NCBI RefSeq assembly: GCF_027706745.1
Contig: NZ_JAQFWP010000012.1
Location: forward strand, 1-64,000
Source: Nocardiopsis suaedae
Lineage (GTDB): Bacteria; Actinomycetota; Actinomycetes; Streptosporangiales; Streptosporangiaceae
DNA: 64,000 bases
Reading direction: 5' to 3'
Shown here: piece after piece, positions 15,286-22,397 of the stretch
Numbering within the stretch: position 1 is the stretch's first letter
Layout of the letters: each line of letters begins with the position of its first letter
The notes under the pieces: generated by a model
Databases searched by the model: none
Told to the model about the DNA's origin: nothing
The model's input: the letters and a program-made list of their open reading frames with translations, nothing else
Program-made: the position numbers and the translations under genes

Positions 15286-15978
15286 GTGATCACCACCGCA
15301 CTCGCGACGCGCCGCGGCTCGCGCGCCTTCAACTGCGACGCTGCGTCCGTTCACACCTGCGATAACGCGACCGCTGCTGCGCTGATCGACGGCATCGGCA
15401 ACGACGAGAACACCGCCACCACCGCCCGCCTGCTGGCAGAGACCGTGGCCCGCGTGACCGCCCACCGCGGCGGCCTGGCCGGGCTGCTGTCCGGGACCCA
15501 GCTGCTCCAGGTGGACCACGCGGGCGACGCGGTCGGCGTGGCGGCCCTGGCCCATCCCGGCTCGCCGACCTGGGTGTGGTGGTCCGGGGACTGCCGCGCC
15601 TACGGCTTGAACGGCCACCGGCTGCGCCGCTACACCTCCGACCACACCGTGGGCGAGCAGCTGCGCCGCAACGGCACACCGCTCGACATCGCCGCCGACC
15701 ACGACAACTGGATCCAGACGCCCCTGTCGGAGGCGGCCGTGGCCACCGTCTACGACGTGGAGGTCCCCGCCGACGAGCTGGTGGTACTCACCAGCGACGG
15801 CGTCCACGACTACGTCGCCCACGAGGAGCTCGAGGAGATGACGGCCGCCCTCCAGGGGTCCCCGCAGGACCTGGCCCAGGCGCTCATCGACGCGGCGCTG
15901 CCCGACGAGGACGGCTACCGCGACGACGCCACCGCCGTTGTCCTGGCCCCGGCCGCGGGAAGCGGGGTGGAGCGCTGA
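15286..15978 (+). CDS. PP2C-type Ser/Thr phosphatase-like protein
   Basis: A 230-residue protein; the GTG has CAGGAGG upstream (an in-frame start at 15217 does not). PP2C landmarks: LIDGIG replaces the usual D-G-x-G/A region near residue 32, WSGDCRAY near 102, VVLTSDGVHDYV near 168 and the terminal DDATAVVL. Metal-binding Asp positions are present at GD, SDG and DD. It may reverse Ser/Thr phosphorylation of element or host proteins; the target is unknown. Confidence 0.75.
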   Translation: MITTALATRRGSRAFNCDAASVHTCDNATAAALIDGIGNDENTATTARLLAETVARVTAHRGGLAGLLSGTQLLQVDHAGDAVGVAALAHPGSPTWVWWSGDCRAYGLNGHRLRRYTSDHTVGEQLRRNGTPLDIAADHDNWIQTPLSEAAVATVYDVEVPADELVVLTSDGVHDYVAHEELEEMTAALQGSPQDLAQALIDAALPDEDGYRDDATAVVLAPAAGSGVER

Positions 15979-16151
15979 TGCCCACCATGACCGACCTGTT
16001 CTGCGGCGGCGGAGGGTCCGCGACCGGCGCGACGGCCGTCCCCGGCAACGCCGTCACCCCCTGCACCGCCCGCGACCTGCTCGCAGCGGTCACCGAGGCC
16101 ATCACCGGCGAAGAGATCGACCCGGCCGCCGCCAACGCGGCCGCGGCCTGA
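15978..16151 (+). CDS. Truncated DNA-cytosine-methyltransferase N-terminus (57 aa)
   Basis: ATG overlaps the PP2C stop. Residues 5-23 (TDLFCGGGGSATGATAVPG) match motif I of C5 methyltransferases, which binds S-adenosylmethionine, but nothing of the catalytic PC motif or later motifs follows. The tail (LLAAVTEAITGEEIDPAAAN) is unrelated. It is probably a decayed remnant still translated through coupling, or a domesticated small protein; no methylation activity is expected. Confidence 0.5.
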   Translation: MPTMTDLFCGGGGSATGATAVPGNAVTPCTARDLLAAVTEAITGEEIDPAAANAAAA

Positions 16152-16182
16152 ACCAGCAGCACACCCCAAGGAGGAACACCGT

Positions 16183-16878
16183 ATGACCACTCCCGCCGCA
16201 CAGACCGCCACCGTCCCCGCCGACACGCTCCTGCGGCTCCTTCGATCGGTCGAGCCCTTCATCGGCACCGGCGACGAGGACCCCCGGTTCCGCGTCGTCC
16301 AAGTCGAAGCCGCCGGAGGCTGGCTGAGCACCACGGCCACCGACCGCTACGCCCTCGCGGTGGCCCGCGAGCCCATCGGCCCCGAGTACTCCTTCCAGGC
16401 CTTCCTCGAGGACGAGGACATCGCGTGGCTGGACCAGCAACACGAGCGCCACCCCTTCGGCGACCTCACCGTCACCCCCACCGACCAGGACGTGCGCCTG
16501 GGCTACACCAGCCACCACGCGCCCGTGGACGAGGTCTCCACCCTCACGCTGCCCATCCCCCAGGTCCTGCCGGACTGGCGCTCGGCCCTGGCCTGGGCCG
16601 CCAAGACCACCGACGTCGAAAGCGCCGCTCCCCAGATCGCACTGCAGCCGTTCTTCCTGAACCGCCTGACCGCAGCCGAAGACTTCTCGCCCACGGTGCC
16701 GGTGTGGGCCGCCTGGCGCACCTCGCAGAACCCGGAAGGGGCCGTTGTCGCGACCATCGGCGACTGGTTCTGCGCCGTCATCAGGCCCGGCCGCGCGGAT
16801 CTGGACCTGCCCAACGCCTCGGAGGTCGCCGCCGACTTCGCCCGCATGCCCCAGCACCAGCCCGCCGCAGCGGCCTGA
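16183..16878 (+). CDS. Sliding-clamp-like (DnaN-fold) protein
   Basis: A 231-residue protein; GGAGG precedes the ATG. Residues ~30-65 (FRVVQVEAAGGWLSTTATDR, YALAVAR) match the beta-clamp signature around ATDRY. The last third (VVATIGDWFCAVIRPGR) resembles the clamp's terminal strand ending in MP-R. At 231 residues it is shorter than the ~370-residue host clamp, so it may be a two-domain element-encoded clamp. Its position just before a DnaQ-like exonuclease and the replication pair supports a replication or repair role. Confidence 0.5.
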   Translation: MTTPAAQTATVPADTLLRLLRSVEPFIGTGDEDPRFRVVQVEAAGGWLSTTATDRYALAVAREPIGPEYSFQAFLEDEDIAWLDQQHERHPFGDLTVTPTDQDVRLGYTSHHAPVDEVSTLTLPIPQVLPDWRSALAWAAKTTDVESAAPQIALQPFFLNRLTAAEDFSPTVPVWAAWRTSQNPEGAVVATIGDWFCAVIRPGRADLDLPNASEVAADFARMPQHQPAAAA

Positions 16879-16899
16879 CCCGCTCGAAGAGGAGCCAGA

Positions 16900-17073
16900 T
16901 TGAACGGCCGACTGACCTTCTACGTGACCGTCGTCTGCGAGAACCAAGGCGAGATCATCGCCGAATACGAAGCCGAAATCGGGCATCGCATCGACGGCGT
17001 CTTCCCCAATCTCAATGGGGACGACGGCACCGACGAATGCCAGCTCTGCGCCGACGCCGCGCAGACGGCCTGA
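16900..17073 (+). CDS. Small hypothetical protein (57 aa), TTG start
   Basis: TTG start with GAGGAG six bases upstream. Beta-strand start (LTFYVTVVCENQGEIIAEYE) and a CQLC pair near the end. Unknown function; lies between clamp-like and exonuclease genes. Confidence 0.5.
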   Translation: MNGRLTFYVTVVCENQGEIIAEYEAEIGHRIDGVFPNLNGDDGTDECQLCADAAQTA

Positions 17074-17102
17074 ACCGACCCCCGAAACGAAGAGGAACCC
17101 GC

Positions 17103-17813
17103 GTGTCCGACTGGCACCTGAATCCCATGCTCGCCTTCGACACCGAGAGCACCGGCGTGGACTTCGACACCGACCGCATCGTCACCGCCGCCCTGGTCCG
17201 CATCGACCCCGCGGCCGGCACGGCCGAGACCACCACCTGGTTGGCGGACCCTGGGATCGAGATCCCCCAGGGCGCCACCGACGTCCACGGCATCACCACC
17301 GAGTACGCCCGCCAGCACGGCCGTCCGGCCCACGATGTCGTGGACGAGGTCGCCCAGCAGATCGGCGCGGCGGTCGCCGACGGGGTGCCTCTGGTCGCGT
17401 TCAACGCGGCCTACGACTGCACCCTGCTCGACAGGGAGCTGGCCCGGCACCGGATCGGGGTGGACTTCGGCGGCAAGCTCCGCGTGATCGACCCCCATGT
17501 CCTGGACAAGGAGGTCGACCGCTACCGCCGGGGATCGCGGCGCCTGGTGGACGTGTGCGCCCACTACAACATCGCGCTCTCGCAGGAGTCGGCGCACGGG
17601 TGCGAGGCCGACGCTCTGGCCGCCGCGCGGCTCGCCTGGCGGCTCGGCGCCACCCAGCCCCGCCTGGCCGCGATGAGCGTCGACGAGCTCCACGATGCCC
17701 AGCGGACCTGGAGGGCCGAGCAGGCCGCCTCGCTGGAGGCCTACCTCCGGCGCACGAACCCGCGTGAGGTCGTCGAGCGCGCCTGGCCGATCATCCCGGC
17801 CACATCCGTATGA
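17103..17813 (+). CDS. DnaQ-like 3'-5' exonuclease (DEDDh)
   Basis: A 236-residue protein; GTG start with AGAGGAA upstream. Exo I AFDTESTG (residues ~10-17), Exo II AFNAAYDCTLLD (~100-111) and Exo III HGCEADALAA (~160-170) supply the four acidic residues and the general-base His of the DEDDh class. Such enzymes proofread DNA polymerase III products or degrade single strands. A stand-alone copy beside a clamp-like gene suggests element-encoded fidelity or processing functions. Confidence 0.85.
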   Translation: MSDWHLNPMLAFDTESTGVDFDTDRIVTAALVRIDPAAGTAETTTWLADPGIEIPQGATDVHGITTEYARQHGRPAHDVVDEVAQQIGAAVADGVPLVAFNAAYDCTLLDRELARHRIGVDFGGKLRVIDPHVLDKEVDRYRRGSRRLVDVCAHYNIALSQESAHGCEADALAAARLAWRLGATQPRLAAMSVDELHDAQRTWRAEQAASLEAYLRRTNPREVVERAWPIIPATSV

Positions 17814-17897
17814 AGGCGCCTGTCACAGCCCCTCCGCCAGCCCACTTCCTCTCAGCAGAGAGGACAGCACACCGACGAAACGAGAAGAGATTGACCT

Positions 17898-18725
17898 ATG
17901 TCGAATGAGGCCTTGACCTGGGCCTTCAAGCAGCAGCTCTCCAACAGCTCGGCGAAGTTCGTCCTTGTCGTCCTCGCCGACCACGCTGACGAGAACGCGT
18001 CCTGCTTCCCGAGCCAGAAGAAGATCGCCCGTATGACCGACCTCGGGGAGCGCTCCGTTCGGCGCTGCCTCGAGCTGTTGGAGAAGTCCGGTCTTGTCAC
18101 GCGGAGTAGCCGCTACGGCGAGAACGGGCGCCGGACGACCGACCGCTACCGGCTCAACCTAGCGGCCACCATGACCACCGGTCAGATTGGCCGCCCTGTG
18201 CCACCTGCAGAGACGACTACCGGCCAGATTGACCAGTGGTCAGATTCGACAGGTAGTACACCGGCCAACGTGACCACCGGTCAGAATGGCCGCATCCCGC
18301 CACCTGCGGAAACGACTACCGGCCAAAATGACCACCGGTCATCCTGTCCGACTTCACCGGCCAATCTGGCCGGACAGTATCCCTCAGTGAACCCTCAGTC
18401 CTATGAACATATAGATGGGTCCGCTGCCCCGACCGAGCCGCCACCGCAGACCGTGATCCCGAGCGACTTCACGCTCAGCGAGCAGATGCGGGCTTGGGCC
18501 GCCAAGCACACCCCGGCCCTCGATGCCGACGAGGCGACCGAGGCCTTCGTCGACCACTACCTGTCGAAGGGCGAGCTCCGCGCCGACTGGAATGCGGCCT
18601 GGCGCTCCTGGATGCGGACCCGCTCACGCTGGCAGGCCGAGAAGCGCCAGGCGCCCACCAGCAGCGGGTTCCAGCCCTTCCGCAACCCGGCTGAGGACGA
18701 CGGCGACCCCAACGCCTGGGCGTAG
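17898..18725 (+). CDS. Lambda-O-like replication initiator with internal origin
   Basis: A 275-residue protein. Residues 1-88 are a winged helix (SAKFVLVVLADHADENASCF, QKKIARMTDLGERSVRRCLE, LLEKSGLVTR). Residues ~89-158 are low-complexity and arise from two copies of a 33-residue unit (TTGQ.GR...PPAETTTGQ). Residues ~172-250 carry the signature of phage O/DnaT-like loaders (AFVDHYLSKGELRADWNAAW then RSWMR). The DNA of the middle region is a set of iterons, just as ori-lambda lies inside gene O. The DnaC-like gene begins 9 bases downstream. Proposed role: bind the internal iterons and recruit the helicase loader. Confidence 0.75.
   Translation: MSNEALTWAFKQQLSNSSAKFVLVVLADHADENASCFPSQKKIARMTDLGERSVRRCLELLEKSGLVTRSSRYGENGRRTTDRYRLNLAATMTTGQIGRPVPPAETTTGQIDQWSDSTGSTPANVTTGQNGRIPPPAETTTGQNDHRSSCPTSPANLAGQYPSVNPQSYEHIDGSAAPTEPPPQTVIPSDFTLSEQMRAWAAKHTPALDADEATEAFVDHYLSKGELRADWNAAWRSWMRTRSRWQAEKRQAPTSSGFQPFRNPAEDDGDPNAWA
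18164..18371. repeat. Iteron array inside the initiator gene (candidate ori)
   Basis: Nine 13-bp copies of GGYCA-N3-TGRCC (two with one or two mismatches) start at 18164, 18180, 18222, 18238, 18263, 18279, 18321, 18337 and 18359. The first eight form four pairs whose members are exactly 16 bp apart, and the second pair of pairs is a 99-bp shifted copy of the first. Each unit is itself a palindrome, so it suits a dimeric winged-helix protein. Candidate origin of element A. Confidence 0.75.
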
Positions 18726-18734
18726 GAGGCCACG

Positions 18735-19469
18735 ATGACGACGCTGTCCGCTGAGACCGCGCTTCAGCACATCACCCGCCAACTGGCGCGTCGCGGGATC
18801 CCGATCCCGTCGACCGACCCGGACCCCGGTCCGAGCACGCACGCCGGCCAGCCCGGCGAACCTGGTGACCCCGAGTGGCACCACGCCCAACGAGTGGAGC
18901 TCGCCATGTCCCGCTGGCAACGCATGACCCCGCCCGTCTACCAGGAGGCGCACACCGACCATTCCGACGTCATCGCCTGGTCCGACACCGTCTCCCAGGC
19001 CTGGCCCAAGGACGGCGAGCAGCGCCTGCAGGGCCCGTCGCTCCTGCTCTGGGGCGGCACCGGCGTGGGCAAGACGCACGCCGCCTTCGGCGGCATCCGC
19101 CGTATCGCCGCCGCCGGGGTTCCGCGCTTCTCGATGGTGTTCACCAGCCAGCCCGAGATGTACGCCGCGATGCGTCCCAAGCCGGGACGCGAAGACCAGC
19201 AGGAGCGCCTCGAGCGCCAGCTCATGCGCACGCCGCTGCTGCTGTTGGACGACATCGGCACCGCGAAGGAGAGCCCTTGGACCGCCGAGATCCTCTACCG
19301 GATCGTCAACCACCGCTACAACCAGCGGCGGCCGACCATCTTCACCAGCAACTACTCGCCCAAGCAGTTGCGCGAGGTCGTCGGCGACCGGATCCACTCC
19401 CGGCTCGCGGAGATGACCACCGCGGTGCGCATGGACGGCCACGACCGTCGGCTCCCCCGAAGGGCCTGA
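18735..19469 (+). CDS. DnaC/IstB-like AAA+ ATPase (helicase loader)
   Basis: A 244-residue protein; TAGGAGG precedes the ATG. Walker A GGTGVGKTHA near residue 114, Walker B LLLLDDIG near 168, a sensor-type TSNYSPK and an arginine-finger region RIHSRL. This is the DnaC/lambda-P functional class that loads DnaB helicase at an origin. Paired with the initiator gene 9 bases upstream it forms a phage-like replication module. An IstB transposition role is unlikely because no transposase gene is present. Confidence 0.85.
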   Translation: MTTLSAETALQHITRQLARRGIPIPSTDPDPGPSTHAGQPGEPGDPEWHHAQRVELAMSRWQRMTPPVYQEAHTDHSDVIAWSDTVSQAWPKDGEQRLQGPSLLLWGGTGVGKTHAAFGGIRRIAAAGVPRFSMVFTSQPEMYAAMRPKPGREDQQERLERQLMRTPLLLLDDIGTAKESPWTAEILYRIVNHRYNQRRPTIFTSNYSPKQLREVVGDRIHSRLAEMTTAVRMDGHDRRLPRRA

Positions 19470-19493
19470 CGCACCAGCCGGAATCTCAGCAAA

Positions 19494-19531
19494 GCGGCCC
19501 CGGACTCGCCTGCAAGCCACTCCGGGGCCGC
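19494..19531. terminator. Perfect 11-bp hairpin
   Basis: GCGGCCCCGGA/TCCGGGGCCGC with a 16-base loop, after the DnaC-like gene, separating replication from the recombination genes. Confidence 0.6.
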
Positions 19532-19568
19532 ACCTTCGCCCACACAACAAGGACGAGGTACTCCCATC

Positions 19569-19751
19569 ATGACCGACACTCCCGCCCGAGACACGGGCAT
19601 CGTCCACGTCCGCCTGATCGGCACGCCCGAAGCCGTTCAGAGGGCCGCCGAGCAGATCGAGCAGGCCTGCACGGCCTCGCCGCCCTCCCGCCCACTGCCG
19701 AGCCGCAAGAACCCGCACCACGTCCTGGTCCGATTCGAGGTGATCGCCTAA
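19569..19751 (+). CDS. Small hypothetical protein (60 aa)
   Basis: Small alpha/beta protein (IVHVRLIGTPEAVQRAAEQI ... HHVLVRFEVIA) with beta-alpha-beta spacing. Its TAA overlaps the ATG of the excisionase gene, so it is co-translated with xis and int. Function unknown. Confidence 0.6.
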   Translation: MTDTPARDTGIVHVRLIGTPEAVQRAAEQIEQACTASPPSRPLPSRKNPHHVLVRFEVIA

Positions 19752-19996
19752 TGGCAACCGCTCTTCCCACCCGCCGACGCGGCACCGGACGTCGGCCCGC
19801 GACGCCCACGACCATGACTGATGAACTGCTGACCCTCCCCCAGGCCCTCAAGCTGCTCCAGGTGCCGCGCAGCACGTTCTACGGCTGGCTCCAGCGCGGT
19901 GTCGCCCCGAAGACCATCAAGTACCCCAACGGCAAGATCATGGTGCGCCGCAGCGACCTGGAGGCCTGGCTGGCCACCCAGGAGGTCTCGGCGTGA
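19751..19996 (+). CDS. xis: Excisionase (MerR/HTH_17-type)
   Basis: An 81-residue protein. After a basic disordered start, residues ~25-78 form the excisionase winged helix (LTLPQALKLLQVPRSTFYGW, KTIKYPNGKIMVRRSDLEAW). Overlaps both the preceding gene (1 base) and the integrase (4 bases). It should bind arm sites near the attachment site and tip the integrase toward excision. Confidence 0.8.
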   Translation: MATALPTRRRGTGRRPATPTTMTDELLTLPQALKLLQVPRSTFYGWLQRGVAPKTIKYPNGKIMVRRSDLEAWLATQEVSA

Positions 19997-21456
19997 CCCA
20001 GCTCGACCCGGCCGGTCGCCCCTCTGTGGGCGACCGGCCCTCGACGTTCAACGTCAAGCTCTGGAACATCCGCACCTACAAGGGAAAGCGAAAGACCACC
20101 TACACGGTGCGCTGGAAGGTCAACGGCAAGCTTTTCCCAGAGACCTTCGACACCGAGTCCCTCGCGCTGTCTCGCCGCAACGAGCTACTGACCGCTCAGG
20201 CGAAGGGGATCGCCTTCGACGTCGAACTCGGCGTCCCCGTCACCGAAGTTCCGGCGATCCTCGCCAGGCAAGCCGAGGAGGAAGAGGAAGAACCAGAGCT
20301 CACCTGGTACGAGCACTGCGTCAACTACGTCGAGCGCCGCCACAAGTGGCTGGCTGCGAACAGCCGCCGCTCGGTCGCCGACACGCTCGCGACGATCCTG
20401 CCTGTGCTCTTGCCCGATGCACCGGGGCGGCCCGAGAAGCGCCAGCTCCGCTTGGCCCTGTACCAGTGGGCTTTCGACAAGAACCGGCGCGAACGCGAGG
20501 ACATGCCTCCCCACGTCGAGAACGCTCTCCAATGGGTCGCCGATCACTCACCGCCCGCTTCTGCTCTGGCGGACCCGGACAAGGTCTTGACCGCCTTGGA
20601 GGCGATCGGCAGCACCCAAAAGGGCAAGCGGGCCTCCGGCAACACCATTGCCCGGAAGCGAGCTGTGCTCAGCAACGTGTTGGAGTTCGGCGTGGGCGAG
20701 TTCCTCGACGGCAACCCGCTCCCTGCCGCCTCCAAGAAGTGGAACCCTCCGAAGGCCGTCGAGGAGGTCGATCCGCGAGTAGTGATCAACCCCGAGCAGG
20801 CGGTGGCTCTCCTCGATGCCCTGCGGCAGCTTCCGCACTCAGGCCCGAAGCTGGTCGCCTTCTTCGGGTGTCTCTACTACGGCGGGCTCCGGCCCAGCGA
20901 AGCCGTCCGACTGCGCAGAAGCAACCTGGACATCCCGATGAGGGGAAGCGGAACGCTGGTTCTGGAGGACTCAGGCCCGGTGGCCGGCCGGACGTGGACC
21001 GATTCGGGGAAGCGCCGCGACAAGCGCGGGCTGAAGTGGAGGGGAGACAAGGAGGTTCGATACGTCCCCTGCCCTCCGGAGCTCACAGAGCTGCTGCGCG
21101 AGCACCTGGCGGTGTTCGGGACCAATGTCGAGGGGTACCTGTTCCGCGGGCACCGAGGCGGTGAGCTCTCGGAGAGCGTCTACGAGCGGCTGCTCAAACG
21201 CGCCCGCATGAAGGCCTTCACGCCCGAACAGGTCGCGTCGCCCATGGCACGGCGCCCCTACGACCTCCGCCACGCCTGCCTGTCCGCGTGGCTCAACGCG
21301 GGGATCGATCCCGCCCAAGTCGCACACTGGGCGGGGAACAGCGTGCGGGTCCTGCTCGGCACCTACGCCAAGTGCGTCTCGGGCCGCGAGGCCATCAACC
21401 GGAGCAAGGCGGAGCAGGCCACCAGGGCTGATCCCCCAGCGCCGTCCGGCGACTGA
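19993..21456 (+). CDS. int: Tyrosine-recombinase integrase of element A
   Basis: A 487-residue protein; the GTG overlaps xis. The catalytic domain (~260-470) shows the first Arg in YYGGLRPSEAVRL, a Lys-rich beta hairpin region, RPYDLRHACLSAW (His-x-x-Arg box), HWAGNS, and the nucleophile Tyr in LLGTYAKCV. The N-terminal ~250 residues provide the arm- and core-binding domains. The gene ends 139 bp from the 3' end of tRNA-Tyr, the classical integrase/attachment arrangement, so tRNA-Tyr is the probable target. Confidence 0.9.
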   Translation: MTQLDPAGRPSVGDRPSTFNVKLWNIRTYKGKRKTTYTVRWKVNGKLFPETFDTESLALSRRNELLTAQAKGIAFDVELGVPVTEVPAILARQAEEEEEEPELTWYEHCVNYVERRHKWLAANSRRSVADTLATILPVLLPDAPGRPEKRQLRLALYQWAFDKNRREREDMPPHVENALQWVADHSPPASALADPDKVLTALEAIGSTQKGKRASGNTIARKRAVLSNVLEFGVGEFLDGNPLPAASKKWNPPKAVEEVDPRVVINPEQAVALLDALRQLPHSGPKLVAFFGCLYYGGLRPSEAVRLRRSNLDIPMRGSGTLVLEDSGPVAGRTWTDSGKRRDKRGLKWRGDKEVRYVPCPPELTELLREHLAVFGTNVEGYLFRGHRGGELSESVYERLLKRARMKAFTPEQVASPMARRPYDLRHACLSAWLNAGIDPAQVAHWAGNSVRVLLGTYAKCVSGREAINRSKAEQATRADPPAPSGD

Positions 21457-21546
21457 CCCGCGGCGGCGACGAAAAACTTCGCCGCGTATTCGCCGCAGAA
21501 AGCCGTCTACGGCCGTTCCCAGCCGGACACAGCCGGACTGAACGAA

Positions 21547-21585
21547 AACGCCCCCTGACCGCGGACACGCTGGTCAGGGGGCGTT
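21547..21585 (-). terminator. tRNA-Tyr terminator
   Basis: 14-bp arms AACGCCCCCTGACC/GGTCAGGGGGCGTT with an 11-base loop, 9 bases past the tRNA 3' end. On the minus strand it is followed by a T-rich tract (GCGTTTTCGTT), so it ends the tRNA transcript and may also stop integrase transcription. Confidence 0.8.
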
Positions 21586-21594
21586 CTCAGTGGG

Positions 21595-21676
21595 TGGCAG
21601 GTGTAGGGTTCGAACCTACGTAGGCTGAGCCGGCGGTTTTACAGACCGCTCCCTTTGGCCACTCGGGCAACCTGCC
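21595..21676 (-). tRNA. tRNA-Tyr (GTA)
   Basis: 82 nt on the minus strand. Acceptor GGCAGGT pairs with ACCTGCC; anticodon stem-loop GCGGT-CTGTAAA-ACCGC has anticodon GTA; a long variable arm and the T-loop TTCGAACC are present; discriminator A. CCA is not fully encoded. Its 3' end faces the integrase of element A and is the likely attachment site. Confidence 0.95.
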
Positions 21677-21837
21677 TGGGAGTGCTGCGCCCTCCGTGGG
21701 GCGCGGCGACGTGATCGAGGATAGCGGACGAGCGCCGTGCTCGCGAATCGATAGGCTCGGTGCCGCGGCGGCCGGGCCCCGCCCGGGGCCGGGTCCGCCC
21801 GCCGGAACCGACCCGAACCCCGAGAGTGTGAGCGCAC

Positions 21838-22335
21838 GTGGCCTCTGAATCCAGTTTCGACATCGTCTCCAAGCTCGACCGGCAGGAGGTCGACAACGCG
21901 CTGACGCAGGCCGTCAAGGAGCTGTCGCAGCGCTTCGACTTCCGGGGCACCAACGCCTCCCTGGCCTGGTCCGGCGAGCAGGGCGTGGAGGTCAGGGCCA
22001 ACTCCGAGGAGCGCGTCAACGCCGCCCTGGACGTCTTCAAGGAGAAGCTCATCAAGCGCAAGGTGTCGCTGAAGGTCCTGGACGTCCCGGACAAGCCCAA
22101 GGCCTCCGGCAAGGAGTACCGCATGCTCGTCGGGCTCAAGGAGGGCATCGCCTCCGAGGACGCCAAGAAGATCTCCAAGCTCATCCGCGACGAGGGCCCC
22201 AAGGGCGTCAAGGCGCAGATCCAGGGCGACGAGCTGCGCGTCACCGGCAAGAAGAAGGACGACCTGCAGGCCGTGATGACCCTGGTCAAGGAGAAGGACT
22301 TCGACCTGGCCATCCAGTTCGTCAACTACCGCTAG
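21838..22335 (+). CDS. yajQ: YajQ/DUF520 family nucleotide-binding protein
   Basis: A 165-residue protein, full length for the family. Start [20 protein letters not shown], central [12 protein letters not shown] and [20 protein letters not shown] are family signatures. YajQ proteins bind nucleotides, in some bacteria cyclic di-GMP, and act as adaptor or effector proteins in the cytosol. The last five codons and stop (VNYR-TAG region) coincide with the attachment core of element B, so integration leaves the coding sequence intact. Confidence 0.9.
   Translation: MASESSFDIVSKLDRQEVDNALTQAVKELSQRFDFRGTNASLAWSGEQGVEVRANSEERVNAALDVFKEKLIKRKVSLKVLDVPDKPKASGKEYRMLVGLKEGIASEDAKKISKLIRDEGPKGVKAQIQGDELRVTGKKKDDLQAVMTLVKEKDFDLAIQFVNYR
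22320..22335. repeat. attL core of element B (direct repeat copy 1)
   Basis: CGTCAACTACCGCTAG, the 3' end and stop codon of yajQ. An identical copy lies at 32712-32727 in the same orientation. The integrase gene ends 62 bp away. Confidence 0.85.
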
Positions 22336-22341
22336 AAAGAG

Positions 22342-22382
22342 GCCGCCGACCGCTGTGACCTGCACGGCCAGCGGTCGGCGGC
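22342..22382. terminator. Element-borne terminator behind yajQ and int
   Basis: 14-bp arms GCCGCCGACCGCTG/CAGCGGTCGGCGGC with a 13-base loop, between the converging yajQ and integrase genes. Its sequence resembles the chromosomal hairpin on the far side of the element (32761-32792). Confidence 0.75.
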
Positions 22383-22397
22383 GCCGATAGGGCACTG

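Larger units (their letters stand above)
3405..21640. mobile_element. Integrative conjugative element A (AICE-like), left end unresolved
   Basis: GntR repressor, Spd-like membrane proteins, traB, candidate clt, Nudix, replication pair with iterons, xis and int follow in the order usual for actinomycete integrative conjugative elements. The right end should lie within the 3' half of tRNA-Tyr. No second copy of the tRNA 3' end was found in 1-21 kb, so the left end may be outside the window and the genes at 106-3499 may be cargo. The start given is only the first gene of clear element type. Confidence 0.7.

Noticed and set aside
18735-19469. IstB transposition helper
   Set aside because: No IstA-type transposase or terminal repeats nearby; pairing with the initiator gene fits helicase loading better.
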